64,000 nt of DNA from Mya arenaria (GCF_026914265.1 NC_069123.1:48368949-48432948); one strand, 5' to 3'. Counted from the first letter of the stretch, positions 11,150 to 23,747 are shown. Numbers and translations: made by a program. The notes: generated from the letters alone by a model not told the origin.

Positions 11150-12785
11150 CTTACCATGGACATTGCAATAAAGGACATAGAATGCCTGAATGACAGTTTA
11201 CCACGGACATTGCTGGAAAGGATATAGTATGCCTGGTGAAACAGTTTACCAAGGACTTTTGCTGGAAAGGATATAGTATGCCTGGTGAAACAGTTTACCA
11301 AGGACATTGCTGGAAAGGACATAAAATGCCTGAAGAACAGTTTACCACGGACATTGCTGGAAAGGATATAGTATGCCTGGTGAAACAGTTTACCAAGGAC
11401 ATTGCTGGAAAGGATATAGTATGCCTGGTGAAACAGTTTACCAAGGACATTGCTGGCAAGGACATACAATGCCTGAAGAACAGTTTACCACGGACATTGC
11501 TGGAAAGGATATAGTATGCCTGGTGAAACAGTTTACCAAGGACATTGCTGGCAAGGACATAAAATGCCTGAAGAACAGTTTACCACGGACATTGCTGGAA
11601 AGGATATAGTATGCCTGGTGAAACAGTTTACCTCGGACATTGCTGGAAAGGATATAGTATGCCCTGAAGAACAGTTAACCACGGACATTGCTGGAAAGGA
11701 TATAGTATGCCTGGTGAAACAGTTTACCACGGACATTGCTGGAAAGGATATAGTATGCCTGGTGAAACAGTTTACCAAGGACATTGCTGGCAAGGACATA
11801 AAATGCCTGAAGAACAGTTTACCACGGACATTGCTGGCAAGGACATATAATGCCTGAAGAACAGTTTACCACGGACATTGCTGGCGAGACATATAATGTC
11901 TGAAGAACATTTTACCACGGACATTGCTGGCGAGACATATAATGTCTGAAGAACAGTTTGCCTGAAGAACATTTTACCACGGACATTGCTGGCGAGACAT
12001 ATAATGCCTGAAGAACATTTTACCACGGACATTGCTGGCGAGACATATAATGCCTGAAGGACAGTTTACCATGGACATTGCTGGCGAGACATATAATGCC
12101 TGAAGAACATTTTACCACGGACATTGCTGGCGAGACATATAATGCCTGAAGAACATTTTACCACGGACATTGCTGGCAAGGACATATAATGCCTGAAGAA
12201 CATTTTACCACGGACATTGCTGGCGAGACATATAATGCATGAAGAACATTTTACCACGGACATTGCTGGCGAAACATATAATGCCTGAATAACATTTTAC
12301 CACGGACATTGCTTGCAAGGACATATAATGCCTGAAGAACAGTTTACCACGGACATTGCTGGCAAGGACATAGAATGCATGGAGAACATTTTACCACGGA
12401 CATTGCTGGCGAAACATATAATGCCTGAAGAACATTTTACCACGGACATTGCTGGCGAGACATATAATGCCTGAAGAACAGTTTACCATGGACATTACTG
12501 GCGAAACATATAATGCCTGAAGAACATTTTACCACGGACATTGCTGGCGAGACATATAATGCCTGAAGAACATTTTACCATGGACATTGCTGGCAAGGAC
12601 ATATAATGCCTGAAGAACATTTTACCACGGACATTGCTGGCGAAACATATAATGCCTGAAGAACATTTTACCACGGACATTGCTTGCAAGGACATATAAT
12701 GCCTGAAGAACAGTTTACCACGGACATTGCTGGCAAGGACATAGAATGCATGGAGAACATTTTACCACGGATATTGCTGGTACAG
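11150..12785. repeat. 46-48 bp minisatellite, diverged part of the same array
   Basis: About 34 further copies of a related unit (CAGTTTACCACGGACATTGC followed by TGGAAAGGATATAGTATGCC). Two subfamilies are visible: 47-48 bp units with ATAGTATGCCTGGTGAAACA before about 11,870, and 46 bp units with GGCGAGACATATAATGCCTG after it. A few units occur as larger blocks repeated in order (compare 12,240-12,390 with 12,600-12,760), showing higher-order duplication. About 200 bp of non-repeat sequence at 10,951-11,149 separates it from the 48 bp block. Overlapping frames on both strands are by-products. Confidence 0.92.
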
Positions 12786-14290
12786 ACATGAATATCAATC
12801 GGGATCACAGCAGTCCAGATCTAGAGATAACATTACATGCCTCGAACTGCTTCTGAAAATTATTCTAGAATGCTTAAATGCAGACTTTTTGGGGGAAGAG
12901 GAGGGGGTGGGGGGATGGTAGCGGGAAACTCTTCCAGTGAAAGCCGCTGCTTTAGTTGACGTGTGACGTGGCCAAATGTAATGCAGAGTCCAAATTCAGT
13001 GGTTTACCTACAAGGTATTAAGATTCAATACTACTAATTTATTTTCGCTTCGGATTTTGAAGAAACGTATTTTGAACTTGTTCCTTTATATGTTACATGC
13101 TCATGCAATGTAATTGTTTTTGTTAACATTAAATAAACATTAATACAACTCTGCTTCATCTTTGTTTTTATTAGTTTTTTTTTAAGTTTCTTAGACGGCA
13201 CATCAATAGATCAAGTGTGTTACTTCTGTTGAAATCCTACGTTTTCTTCATTTTATTTTATTTATAATATTAATTGTTCTGAATTGTATGAGTATCAAAA
13301 TGATAATACTAGTTAGATGATGGAAGACAATGGGTGACGCCGATGTTAATGAGGTAATGTGTTCGACATAAATTACACATCCATAAATGTTATAATTCTG
13401 TATAGACTGTTTTGTAGATCTATTATCTAGTTTTGTTCTTGTTCGTATATGAACAGAAAATAAAGAACAAATATAATGGTTGGTCCACAAAAAGCTGTCC
13501 CTTCTGTTTTATTGCAAACTTATTAATAACCCACTTTTAGTATTTGTTTTTAACATCAACCATCATATTTGTGTCGCTGGCGAAACATGACATAGATACC
13601 GGGATTACTTTGTGCGGCGGTAGAGTAGCGTCGTCCTCCTCATTACACGTTCTTTTCCGATTGATAGTTTTTGAATAACTTAGAGTAGCGGTTTTAAACT
13701 TGGTATGCATATACTTCATGAGAAGCAGTTGACGCCTGTTGGTTTTAGGGGTCAGTACGTCAAACATCAACGCAATGGTGACCTTTATGCTTCCGACATG
13801 CAACAGTCCGATTTGTATAATTCTAGTTCCAACAAATGTCCTCATGCCATTGAGCCTTACAAAGCATAGTAAAGATAATATCAACTACGTATAAACTATT
13901 GAAAACTATTTTACTTTTTTATGTGATAGGACGTCTTTCGACATTCAATCTTATATCATATCCTACAATATCGAGTGCTTGAGTCAGATTGATTATACTA
14001 TAATATTATGTATTGATTTGAAAACCGAAAGAAAAATAAACAAAATGTATTCGGAATCCGAATTTCGGATCCTTCCTTTGGTATTTTTCAGTCTTCTTTT
14101 GTTGCATTCTCAAATCTGTTTATTAACTCATTATCTGTAAGAACGTATGTTTGGTTTTGCCGTTTTAAATGATATTTTTCAGGAATAATGTGCTCAAACA
14201 CTTTCCTTAATAATATTGTTAGTTTGACTAGTGCTTGTGAATATACATTCTCGTTGATATATAAGACTCGAGCACAAATCGTGTATCTAT
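12786..14290. other. Intergenic stretch with G-tract and repeat fragments
   Basis: A purine tract at about 12,888-12,917 (GGGGGAAGAGGAGGGGGTGG) could form a G-quadruplex on the plus strand. The segment at about 13,556-13,860 resembles the monomer elements elsewhere (AACTTGGTATGCATATACTT) but is too diverged to assign. No gene is supported. Confidence 0.4.
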
Positions 14291-14292
14291 TA

Positions 14293-14783
14293 AAGGGACT
14301 GTACACCAGATTGGCACAAAAAAGATTTTTCTGTAACAAATCTCATGACAATTATTTAATAGAATGTGTTAATCTTTGATATCATAATTGTAAAAAAGTA
14401 CCAAAATGTAAAAAAAAAATTGTGGCGGAGACCGGGTTTTAACCCGTGTCGCCATATTGCAGTCCAGCGTCGTATCCACTGAGCTATGACGGCATACTCT
14501 TATCGGGTGACATAATTAAGCTATGCACCTAACTCGGTAATATCACGTGCTAACACTGACTAGCCAATAACGCATAAGAAGTGATTTCTACTAGGTAGAC
14601 ATACCCAGTAATCTTTTTTAATGGAAAAATACGGAATAATTGCTAAACTTAAATAAATTGTAAACTATGTGGCACTTCAGTTAGTTAGTTTCAATGCATT
14701 GTACACATTAATACCAAGTTTATGACAGTTTTCAACAATATTCTATTTTTTTTGCAAATTGATCATCTGGTGCATAGTTCATC
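14293..14783 (-). repeat. SINE/MITE-like element with a tRNA-like segment
   Basis: The left end AAAGGGACTGTACACCAGAT and the right end (reverse complement ACTATGCACCAGATGATCAA) form imperfect inverted termini about 490 bp apart. Read on the minus strand, 14,494 to 14,423 contains a tRNA-like A box (TAGCTCAGTGGATACGACG) and a B-box-like T arm (CGGGTTAAAACCCGG), with GCA in the anticodon position. The acceptor halves do not pair, so this is a tRNA-derived repeat rather than a working tRNA. An A-rich tract follows the tRNA-like part. Confidence 0.65.
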
Positions 14784-15067
14784 ATAGATTATTTAAGTTT
14801 AAACTATATGTATGTAAATAATTATTACAAAATTATTTGTTGGCATGGAATTGTTTAAACCTTTCAACTTGGTACTAGTCAGTCGTATTTTATGTTACAT
14901 GTATTTATATACATGTAATTGTATACATGTATGTCCAATCGTGCTACTGTCTTATTGTGTTGATAACAAATGATTGTGCAAATTAAACATGTTGATATGA
15001 TATCATATCTTCTACCTTACTTTTGTTTCCCACTAATTACAAGTGAAGACAGTGGTGTATTATTAGT

Positions 15068-15073
15068 TTTATT
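15068..15073 (-). terminator. Polyadenylation signal of ependymin paralogue A
   Basis: AATAAA on the minus strand, about 80 bp beyond the proposed stop codon in exon 6. This supports a gene end there and not at the read-through stop. Confidence 0.5.
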
Positions 15074-15150
15074 GACACAAATCATACAGTAAGCAATAGA
15101 ACATACAACCACATATATATGAGCACAAAGAGTCAGTTCGAGGTAGATCT

Positions 15151-17922
15151 CTAGTTGAACACGGAACGTTTACCTATCAAACCCCCAGACATCTGGTAAT
15201 TCTGAAATAGATCATGGCAACATGATTGCTAACATTTTGTCATAGTAGGGACGTCTTTACATTGTTGAGTCTGCAAAATACATGCCTTTGCGAGTACGGT
15301 ATGATCGCTGATGGCCGAACGTAGTCAAATGTTAAAATCAAAATAAATAACAATGTAAGGGCAGACATCCGCTTGAACTACTGGAGATTGAAGAGAGGTG
15401 GCTGGCTACTTACAAATGATGGCATAAAGTTGACGGCGCGTTCACAGCCATGTGGTGGCACGACCAGTGGGTCCTCCGTGGGAAGGCCAGCACTTACGTT
15501 GAAGTAGTGCATGTTCTGGATGAAGTTGTCTGAAACACACAGCAGGGACACGTTTACCAACCAGAATTACCCTTGGTGCAGTGTACTGCCTTTTAAAGCA
15601 TGTTCGTCTTCCGGAAATTTCACATACCATGCTTTATTTTTAGTACAAGTGGAGCTTTCTCATATGGTGTTGGGGTCGTGAGTACTAGGAATCGGTGTTA
15701 TCTTGCATGCAAATTGGTCAATTGACTAAATGTTATAAAGGACATTTAGTGGTCTCTGACCTTGGTAGACATTAAGATAATAGTCATAGCAAAAACGTCG
15801 CAAGGTCGAAAAAGGGGCATAACTCGACAATTATTAAAGTCAGAGTTATGGGCTTTACTGTAAATGTGTGTGTTGTCTCCGACAAAATGTGAACAAAAAA
15901 TAATTTGAATATCTTGAATGGATTTGGAGTAATGTCACTGACCTTTAATTTTTATAGTTCGGCATACACGCAATAGTCACAACTCAACTCATTAGAATAC
16001 GTCTTATATAGTGTATTGCATTTATATAACAATGGAAGGGAGATCCCGCAAAACGCTTACTTCCGTCCAATTCTCCGCGGATGGTGTCAACGACGGGGAC
16101 GCAGCTATCTGACGTCAAGCTGGTGTACACGCGGACGTTGCCGTAATCCATCATATACGTGTTCAGCGACATGTCGTTGTTACCGAACCCGACCACGTCC
16201 TGGTTACCCACAAGCGTCGCGTTCTCTGAAAACAGGAAGGCAAGGGAGATTAGATAGAGATCGTTGGTCGACAATTGCGAAGCTTAAAAGTGAACATAAC
16301 TACCTTAAATGCAATGCCTAAACGAAAAGCTCGATTTGATTGTTGTAAATGGCCAACAAGATTACTGAAATCCGGAAAACATAAGGTACTAGTATATCAT
16401 AATAAATACCAGAAAGCAGTGTTTAACATAATATGATACCGGTTTTGAATCTCAATGACATGTATATTCTATTTAAGAGTTGCTGTCTTGGTGACGATGA
16501 ATGAGAACGGCATGAACCACGTGCATTTGGAACACAGTATGTGTCTAAAATATAAACGATATATCAAGAAGTGAGATAGACAACCGTGACATATGAGGCA
16601 TATGAGACCACTTATATGTTTGCGCTCTCACAATCGGGGTCCATTTATGGGACAACAAGCACTCAATTGAACAGCGTATTGGGTTGAAAAAGACTGCATT
16701 TAACACCTGCCAAAACATATTTCAGAAAGGACAGGTGCATTTATCCATTTGGAAATGTGTTTAAATTAAATTTAACTTTTTATAAACAAACATCAACCAG
16801 TTGCTGCTATTTGAGCCGATATTCGCCGCCAATTCAAGCCTAAAACCATTCGTATTTCGTTAACGTTGCTTACATTTTTTTTGCAAAACAGTTGTGTTCG
16901 TTATGGGGTTTTTTGAACATCTGAGGACGATTAACCATTGTTACAAGCAGTTTGTTCACACTCGAACTCCAAGTTTTCGTTGACCGACGTTATAAAACAT
17001 GCGATAACTTTATATCCCTTCCCATGTCCATTACACGTACCCAGTAGGGACATGTTTAAACTGCGGGTTGTTAAGGTTCAAGCCTTACCTGACACGCATC
17101 CCATGAAGTCTTCCGTGTCCCTGTTGAGGGCCATCTTATAGCAGTCGCCTGTCTGTGCGTTCACCACCCATTTCGTGTTCTGGGGGACAAAATATTATTT
17201 TATAGTTTATTTAGAGTATAGATTATACAAAATTGTATCTCGTTTGTTTATATATTCGTATATCATTTTTGTGAAAGAAATCTGAATTAGCACATGTTTA
17301 CAATCGTACTTTAAGGCAAAAAATGCACATCGACGTATTAACATATATGGGATTAATTGCTCAATTTAATTACTCAGGGTTTATCAATTATCTGAGTTTT
17401 CCAGTACCAGCTGAAGACCAACTTACCGCCATGAAGTCTAGGAGAACTCCAATATTAAGGGATGTCTTGCCGTTGATCTCGATGTTCTCAAGCTGGCCGA
17501 TACGCTTACGGACTGCGTCAAAGGCTATCCCCAATGAACCCTACAACATCAGTAGCTTAATATATACGTTGATACCACAGTTTTCGTTATGTTTTTTAGT
17601 GATTTAATTGAACCCGTATACGTCGATTTAATGCTTTTCACGCAAAGGAGTTTGAATATATTATTTTAAGAAGTAAAAAGTATGCCTGAATGAAAGTTAA
17701 AACCAAGTAAACACAATCACTGCTATTGCATTTCTAAGAAAGTCCTGCAATGTTTTACGAACAATGTAAATTTTCACTGACCCTGCTGTAGTACGGCTTG
17801 CCGTCCCTGACGATAGCGGTCAGAAAGGATCCCTGGCTGGTCCACTGAGGCGGCACGCAGCACTGCGCGGCCATGGACACCGCCACACATCCGGCTAGCA
17901 GCAGCAGAGTGTACATGTTCAT
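15151..17922 (-). CDS. Ependymin-related secreted glycoprotein-like protein, paralogue A
   Basis: Exons (minus strand) at 17922-17782, 17540-17427, 17179-17089, 16225-16061, 15529-15414 and 15201-15151 give 225 residues with intron phases 0,0,1,1,0. The first ~19 residues (MNMYTLLLLAGCVAVSMAA) form a signal peptide. The body follows the ependymin pattern: FDAVRKRI early, a middle W-V-V-N-A-Q-T-G-D-C segment, M-M-D-Y-G-N-V-R-V-Y, S-D-S-C-V-P-V-V-D, and a late F-N-V-S-A-G...P-P-H-G-C. The family is small secreted or lysosomal-lumen proteins, often lipid- or calcium-binding. Exon 6 was placed because its frame, phase and LIGKRSVF-like end parallel paralogue B; reading through the GTAAGT donor would instead stop at 15,378. 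The start is the only in-frame ATG before the hydrophobic leader. Confidence 0.82.
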
Positions 17923-18670
17923 GAGTGATGTATATGAGTTCTGACGGCGATGTTAGCTAACGTCCGTTGCTACTGCTGTTGAAGAATGACAATGCGAGAC
18001 TTCTGTCAGTCCTCTTGAATGTTGCGATGGTGCTCGATATTGCCTCGATGGTCGAGATAATGTCTTCGATAAATGTGTGTCACAGTGGCATAAATAGATA
18101 AAAAAAAAAGATCATTTGTGCGGAGGGATGTTCCACAATAAGTGAGCAGTATTGTGCTCGGTATCTCAGCGTTGAAAACAAAGCTTTTTGTAAACAACTA
18201 ACAATTACCTTAAATTACATGCTCTAGTTCAGGTAATACGATGCTCAGTATGGTATATTTTTGTCTCTGTCATAATGTATACAAGAACACAAATAATACA
18301 CTTCAGAATCCAATCATAAGCCAAATACAATTCTAATTAGCCACAGTGACCAAGGTTTGCATATTACAGTATTACTAGTAGATAATTCATTGAACGCCCC
18401 CTTTCCCCTGCAGTGCCCCTTCCCTACCAGCTTTGTTACCATATGACATTGTCTCATAGGTCATCGAGCTCCATGTATATCATATCTCCTGTGCTAAGGG
18501 GTCAGCCCTTTGTTATCAGACTTCAATAAAGATAAGCACAACAGTGCATGAACTGTACCTGTAATATATAGGCTACATCACATCTGTTTGCTTCGACGAT
18601 GGTCCTTTCCATAATCTATTTAAAGTTCATTTTGCGACCATACCATGTGGCTAATGTTTCTTATTGACTT
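17923..18670. other. Upstream region of paralogue A and intergenic sequence
   Basis: This is the 5' flank of paralogue A, transcribed leftwards. A poly-T/TATTTATG stretch on the minus strand at about 18,088-18,112 might serve as a weak TATA-like element, but nothing firm is visible. No gene is supported between here and the zinc-finger 3' UTR. Confidence 0.35.
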
Positions 18671-18674
18671 GATT

Positions 18675-18680
18675 TTTATT
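18675..18680 (-). terminator. Candidate polyadenylation signal of the zinc-finger gene
   Basis: AATAAA on the minus strand about 980 bp after the zinc-finger stop codon, implying a roughly 1 kb 3' UTR. That UTR contains repeat-like sequence beginning TTTAAAGGGACTCGTCCATG at about 19,073. Other weaker signals may be used. Confidence 0.35.
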
Positions 18681-19658
18681 ATGACAAAAACAATATAATA
18701 ATATACAAAGATACAAATTATATTTCACAACACTTTACTTCCAGCAAGACAATAACAATATACAGTCACACCAGGAAAACTAACTTACAACTAAATCATA
18801 GTATCAAATGATAAGATATGCTCAATTTTAGTATTAAAGCATATAAACTATGTCTTTACTTTGCTCACTAGCTTGAATGGACAACACTGCTCTACACTGT
18901 ATCACAATAAAAAACAACGTGAAAACATCTTCATGGGATTTGATTCCTTCAAATGCAGAAACATAAACATGAACATGGAATTATAAAATTACCATAAAAT
19001 CATCCTCCGTAATTAACAATTGGTTTAAATTTGTAAGTAAACAGAGTAAATACTTGTTTGCCAGGATGTGGCATTTATTTGAAAATCATCTTTAAAGGGA
19101 CTCGTCCATGGTTTGTAAAATGCATTTCTTTAATACGAAATAAAGTGTGGCAAATCATTAGGAGTGTTAAAACCAAGATACTGACGACTGGAACGCTTGA
19201 GCAAAATGATATATATGTTCAAATATTGCATTTGAAGACCACAGTTTTGAAATGGGTTACTAACGCCATTTAACAAAAGGCTGTAACTTAATTGCTTGAT
19301 TGACATTATCACTTTGTGTTACCAATGTTTTCAATAAAGACTTAAATATCCATCAAAAAAGTATTAGTCCCTGTGGGGTTTAAGTGCAACATATTTTCAT
19401 CTCATACTCGTACATCACAAAATCTGATGACTTGATCATAAAATATGATGAAGAGTAAAGAAATTTACAGAACCGTACACAGTACAGATTAAAGTGTACC
19501 GCCAACATTAATATTAAAGCAAATATTTTCAATGATTTTAATTGAGAACAATTATGAAGTAAATATAAACAACATTCATTGAGAACAATATTTCAGACAA
19601 CAGGCATGTATATGAAAAACTACAAACAGAGCAACCAGCCTATATGAATACTGTTCAG

Positions 19659-22551
19659 TCATTGAGTATCAGCCATGTAATACTGGCCACTGGTCATCTG
19701 TTCTGCGACAGCAGTCATGTCAGGCTGAGCGTGCTGCATCTGTTTGTTAATGCTAGCCATGTCGGGCTGGGTGTGCTGCATCCGTTCCCTAATGGCAGCC
19801 TCCTGCTCATGAATTCTCATGTGCGATCTCATGGCAGATGGACGCTTCACCGTAAACTTGCACACCTTACACACACACTGGCTCGGGTCCTCGTGCTCCT
19901 TCACATGCTTCAAATACTGCTTTTCATTCTGAAAAATTTGGTATATTTCTCTATAATAGATCATTTTATTGACCAAGTCATATATCTTATATCTAAACTA
20001 TCTTTAGAAAATCATTTCACATTTATTGCTTATCTTTGGTTTCCTTGCACTTTTGGAAAATGTAAACAGGGCCAAAAAAATTATGATATACATTACACAA
20101 CATAAGTATAATATTAATGCCACATAACAATGTGTTAATTTAAGACTTATATCATTTATGAATTTTATAAGTTAAAAGCTGCTTTTTTTAATCTTTTTAC
20201 TAATATTGTTGCACAAATAAAGGTTAAACAGATGAGATTTAAGTGTTTACCATACCCTGTATTTAGCTCCACATGTTTCACAGGTGTACTTCTTTTCTTC
20301 ATGTGACTCAAAGTGCCCAAGCAGATTTTGCTTACATTTGAAGCACTTATTACACAAACTGCATTGAAAAGGCCGCTCCTCCGGCAATGCTGCTGCATGC
20401 TTATTCCTAACATGTTGTACTAAAACAGCCCTACATGGAAAGTCTCCATCACATACGCAACATTTGTTTTTATTCAAAAAGTCTATCTCATGTTTTCTGA
20501 ATTTGATTTTAAGCTTAAACGTCTTTTTACAGTGTTCACATTGCAGCTCTTCAGAATGACCAGCTGCGTGATCCTCTAATGCTACGCTGGAGGGGAACCT
20601 CAGCTTGCAAAGAGCACATTCATATTTCAAATTTCCATCATGCTCTGCAGTGTGGTCATTCAATTCTTTTTGAGTGTCAAACTTTTGATCACACTTGTCA
20701 CATAAATGTTTCTTTCCTTCAAAATGACTCTTTAAGTGCTCCGTATATTCTGCGAACAACTGAAACACCACTGGGCACAGGTCACAGGCAAACCTTCCAA
20801 CAACCTCATCATCAGATTCTTCACATGAACTCTCTGCTTTGTTTTTTACTGGTCTTCCTTTTTGGCGCTGTAAAAATGCAAGAAATGTTGCAATGTACAA
20901 GCCATTACAAGATTTTCATAAATCTGAAGGGCATAGGCTATCATTGGTAAGCCTAGAAGTAGTATAAAAGCATCACTCTCTGTAATTGCGAGTTCATCTT
21001 TTTTTCATTTATGTATAAAGAAAATAGAAATAAATTGCAGGTTGAATAAGACCTCTAGAAAGATTCTCATGACTCTACCACCTGATTTCAAACACTGTTG
21101 AAACAACCCTAAACAGAAAAAATAAACAATCTAATGTTGACAAATTACCAAACATTTTGATTATGATTATTTATGAAACATAAATCATCTAGTTTTTTTT
21201 TTCTACAATGGTGTAATAGATCTGCCATGAGTACACAGGTTTTAAATTATTTGATTTATAATATTTGATTTTTACTTTCGTATATCTTTTATTCATAAAA
21301 ATTATATCATGTCTGAACATTTCTGCCAAGTATAAAGTTATTTTGTAATTCTCCCAACAACTGAGCTGCTATTGAAGGAACAAAAATGAGGACGGACATA
21401 CATTTTTAAACACATGTTGAAAGTTGAGACCTTGACCTGATATTGCTAAATTTCACTGCCAAAATCATTTAAATTTAAATTCAAAATGAACATTGTTGGA
21501 GTTTAGCAGTCAGTGTTTTGCCATATTCTTCATTTAAAGATTTTGCACAGATTTTGAAGTGATCCCATGGCCATGCCTATCAATAATGTACTTGATTGTG
21601 GATAACAACATTATATTTACACCTCAACTTCGATTCCTTAAATGAACTGCTTTTCGGCAATTGCGTTTATCAATCGATGAACGCAACATCTTTGGATAAG
21701 TTTGGATCGCAATTCATAGCATAATAATATACATGAACACTACTGATCTTGTTATTGTTTGTATTGTGTCAGCACGTCCTGTAAATATAAATCAACATTT
21801 TAGAAAGTATCATTTTATTATAATTTAAATGTAGTGTTGCCATAAGTGTTTCAATTTTACGTTTAAAAGCGATTTCAAGTGGTGGATATTTTCCCGCGTT
21901 ATTGTGATGTCATTTGAAAAAAATACACCGGTTACAGTCGGGTCGTTTGATTTACAGAATGGGTAAAACATGATAACTGTAAGGTTTTCTTAACTGAAAT
22001 GAATTATTTTTTTAACAATTTTTTAATTAAATAATGAACTATTGGTATAAATATAAGTAATGAATTGGGGTGTTGATGTCATTATCGGGGATATGAACTC
22101 AATTGGGCTGGTCAAAGTACGCTCACACACTTAGACCAGCCCAATTGCGTTCATATCCCGATAATGACATCAACCCCGCAATTCATTCCTTAAATGAACA
22201 CGTTTTAAATGTGTTTCCCTCCCAAGAGTCTCCATACAGCTGATTCTACACTGTTAGACTAACTTAGTCCATATAAAAGCGTATTGTTGTGTTTGAATGA
22301 CTCTACTTTACATTGGTATAAATCGGGTGTGCTTGTGATGCTAAGGGGGATATAATGAAATCTAATTCTAAATGAAAAAAAACTCTAACGCGCATAGTTT
22401 TTTTGTTTATTTAGGCTTATACTAAAGCGGCCATCTATTTGATATAAATATGGGATTCAAAAGAATGGTATGAGACAAACAGAAACATCGACAAAGCAAA
22501 AAAAACAGCTCTGTGAGCAGGGACATAACAATATCGTGTACTCACGCCCAT
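19659..22551 (-). CDS. C2H2 zinc-finger protein, eight fingers
   Basis: Coding exons (minus strand) are 22551-22546 (proposed), 20867-20256 and 19928-19659, giving 295 residues, all junctions in phase 0. After an AT-hook-like KGRPVK and an acidic stretch (EESDDE) come eight C2H2 modules. Examples are CDLC-x12-HLKSH, CDKC-x12-HTAEH, CALC-x12-HAAGH, CSLC-x12-HFESH and a last CKVC-x12-HMRIH. The fourth (CEHC...HEIDF) lacks its final histidine. The seventh finger is split by the second intron. The C-terminus has two imperfect MQHxQPDMxxxxxQM repeats. Linkers are not TGEKP-type. A nuclear DNA- or RNA-binding role is inferred from the family; no orthologue is recognised. The first exon is only ATGGGC, chosen because it has a good start context (ACCATGG), a GTGAGT donor and the right phase. 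Confidence 0.8.
20868..22058. other. Zinc-finger intron 1, proximal part
   Basis: Intronic AT-rich sequence between the proposed two-codon exon and the main zinc-finger exon. I found no further coding exon. A small candidate exon around 21,070-21,090 has splice-like borders but no supporting homology. Confidence 0.35.
22059..22187. repeat. Long inverted repeat, arms about 55 bp
   Basis: The arms at 22059-22113 and 22134-22187 are reverse complements with only a few differences (core GTTGATGTCATTATCGGG and AATTGGGCTGGTC) around a 20 bp loop. It lies in the first intron of the zinc-finger gene, so the transcript would form a long hairpin. Confidence 0.9.
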
Positions 22552-22840
22552 GGTTCGGTTTATACCAAAACTAATTGAACATAAAATGACAAATTTATAA
22601 ATAAGGGAAATAACTCCAGATATTGACATATGGGTATAGTAGAAACAACTTATCGCTGTCGACAAAACGCGCATTAGCAACATAAGTTTTCTCAAGCATT
22701 TCAACGCCTGTCATTTCGGTTTATATATTTTAAGTGTGATGACCATTTACACGCGTAAATCTATGTTATCAATTTATTTTTACACGCGTGACGAATCTGT
22801 TTTTTCCCTCAAACCATTGATTGTTGACACGTGTACCACT

Positions 22841-22918
22841 GGCAATGGGCCATTCGGTTAGTTTCGGTTTCCCATAATCCTTTGCGAGCGCATGACTTCC
22901 GGTAAATGTCTACCCTAG
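22841..22918. promoter_or_regulatory. Candidate bidirectional promoter with ETS-like site
   Basis: Read on the minus strand this is TTTACCGGAAGTCATGCGCT...GGATTATGGGAAACCG, with a consensus ETS/GABP site (CCGGAAGT) and CpGs in an otherwise CpG-poor area. It lies about 300 bp upstream of the proposed zinc-finger start and just before a strong plus-strand splice donor at 22,989. An inverted, closely similar copy is at 26,502-26,567. The promoter role is inferred. Confidence 0.45.
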
Positions 22919-23573
22919 ATATCGATAATGTATGTGTGTGATGTTGACCAGTGAAAAGGAGAGCATAAGTGGCAAAATAAATTGATAGGTGAGTAAAACA
23001 TGTTAGGAACATCAGTTTGTATATTTTTCTATAAATTTCAACCGTGTTTTGTAAATGTCAATGAAGTTTTCGACGTTTATACCCAACTTCAGTACACATT
23101 TAAGTGGGTGGGGTAAAATAACAAATATAATGGTAAATACTTTCTTAGCGGTTCTTAAAGGTTCAAATACATATTGATTGTTATGCATAAAATTGTGGTT
23201 TGTTGGGTTTGTTATTAAATTAAATGAATAATATTTTGCAATTAGTGTGAAATTGTTAAGATATGCAGCTTTATAGCTACAATAATGAGCGATCAGGGAT
23301 ACTTTTTTATTATTTTGACATTTCATGTGTATCCCTGTAACGACGTCACCAGTCTGCCATAGTCTAAAAATTGTCAAAAGACTGGTTGACGGCCATTTAG
23401 GTGGACTATGCAGCTTTAAAGCAGTCAAGTAAATGAAGCTTAAAGCATAATGTGATTATGAAGGGCATTTAAATGTTGCCTGCTGTGCTGATATAAACAA
23501 TAAACAGGTCTTAGAATAACAGCTGATAAATAATGTACTAGTAAATTGTAACTATTTAAATATCTGAATGATT

Positions 23574-23747
23574 TTAAAGCTGCACTCTCACAGATTAAAC
23601 ATTTTGACAACTGTTTTATTTTTTGTCTTCGAACGAGCCATTTATGCAAACGTGCAATAAAACCAGTGATATAAGGCTGCTGACAAAAAAGATCGGATCA
23701 CAGATGTTCATATTTAAGTAAAAAAAAATATTTAAAAACATTTTTCT
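23574..23747. repeat. Truncated CTGCACTCTCACAG MITE
   Basis: It starts with TTAAAGCTGCACTCTCACAG and continues with family internal sequence (AAAACCAGTGATATAAGG, GATCGGATCACAG) but lacks the inverted right end. A second short copy follows immediately. Confidence 0.75.

Noticed and set aside
14423..14494. Functional tRNA (GCA anticodon) on the minus strand
   Set aside because: A and B boxes are present but the acceptor halves do not pair and it lies inside a repeat element.
15378..15414. Read-through 3' end for ependymin paralogue A
   Set aside because: A consensus GTAAGT donor is present, and exon 6 at 15,201-15,151 matches paralogue B in phase, size and sequence with AATAAA beyond it.
19644..20105. 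153-codon plus-strand open frame
   Set aside because: Antisense shadow of the last zinc-finger exon and its acceptor region.
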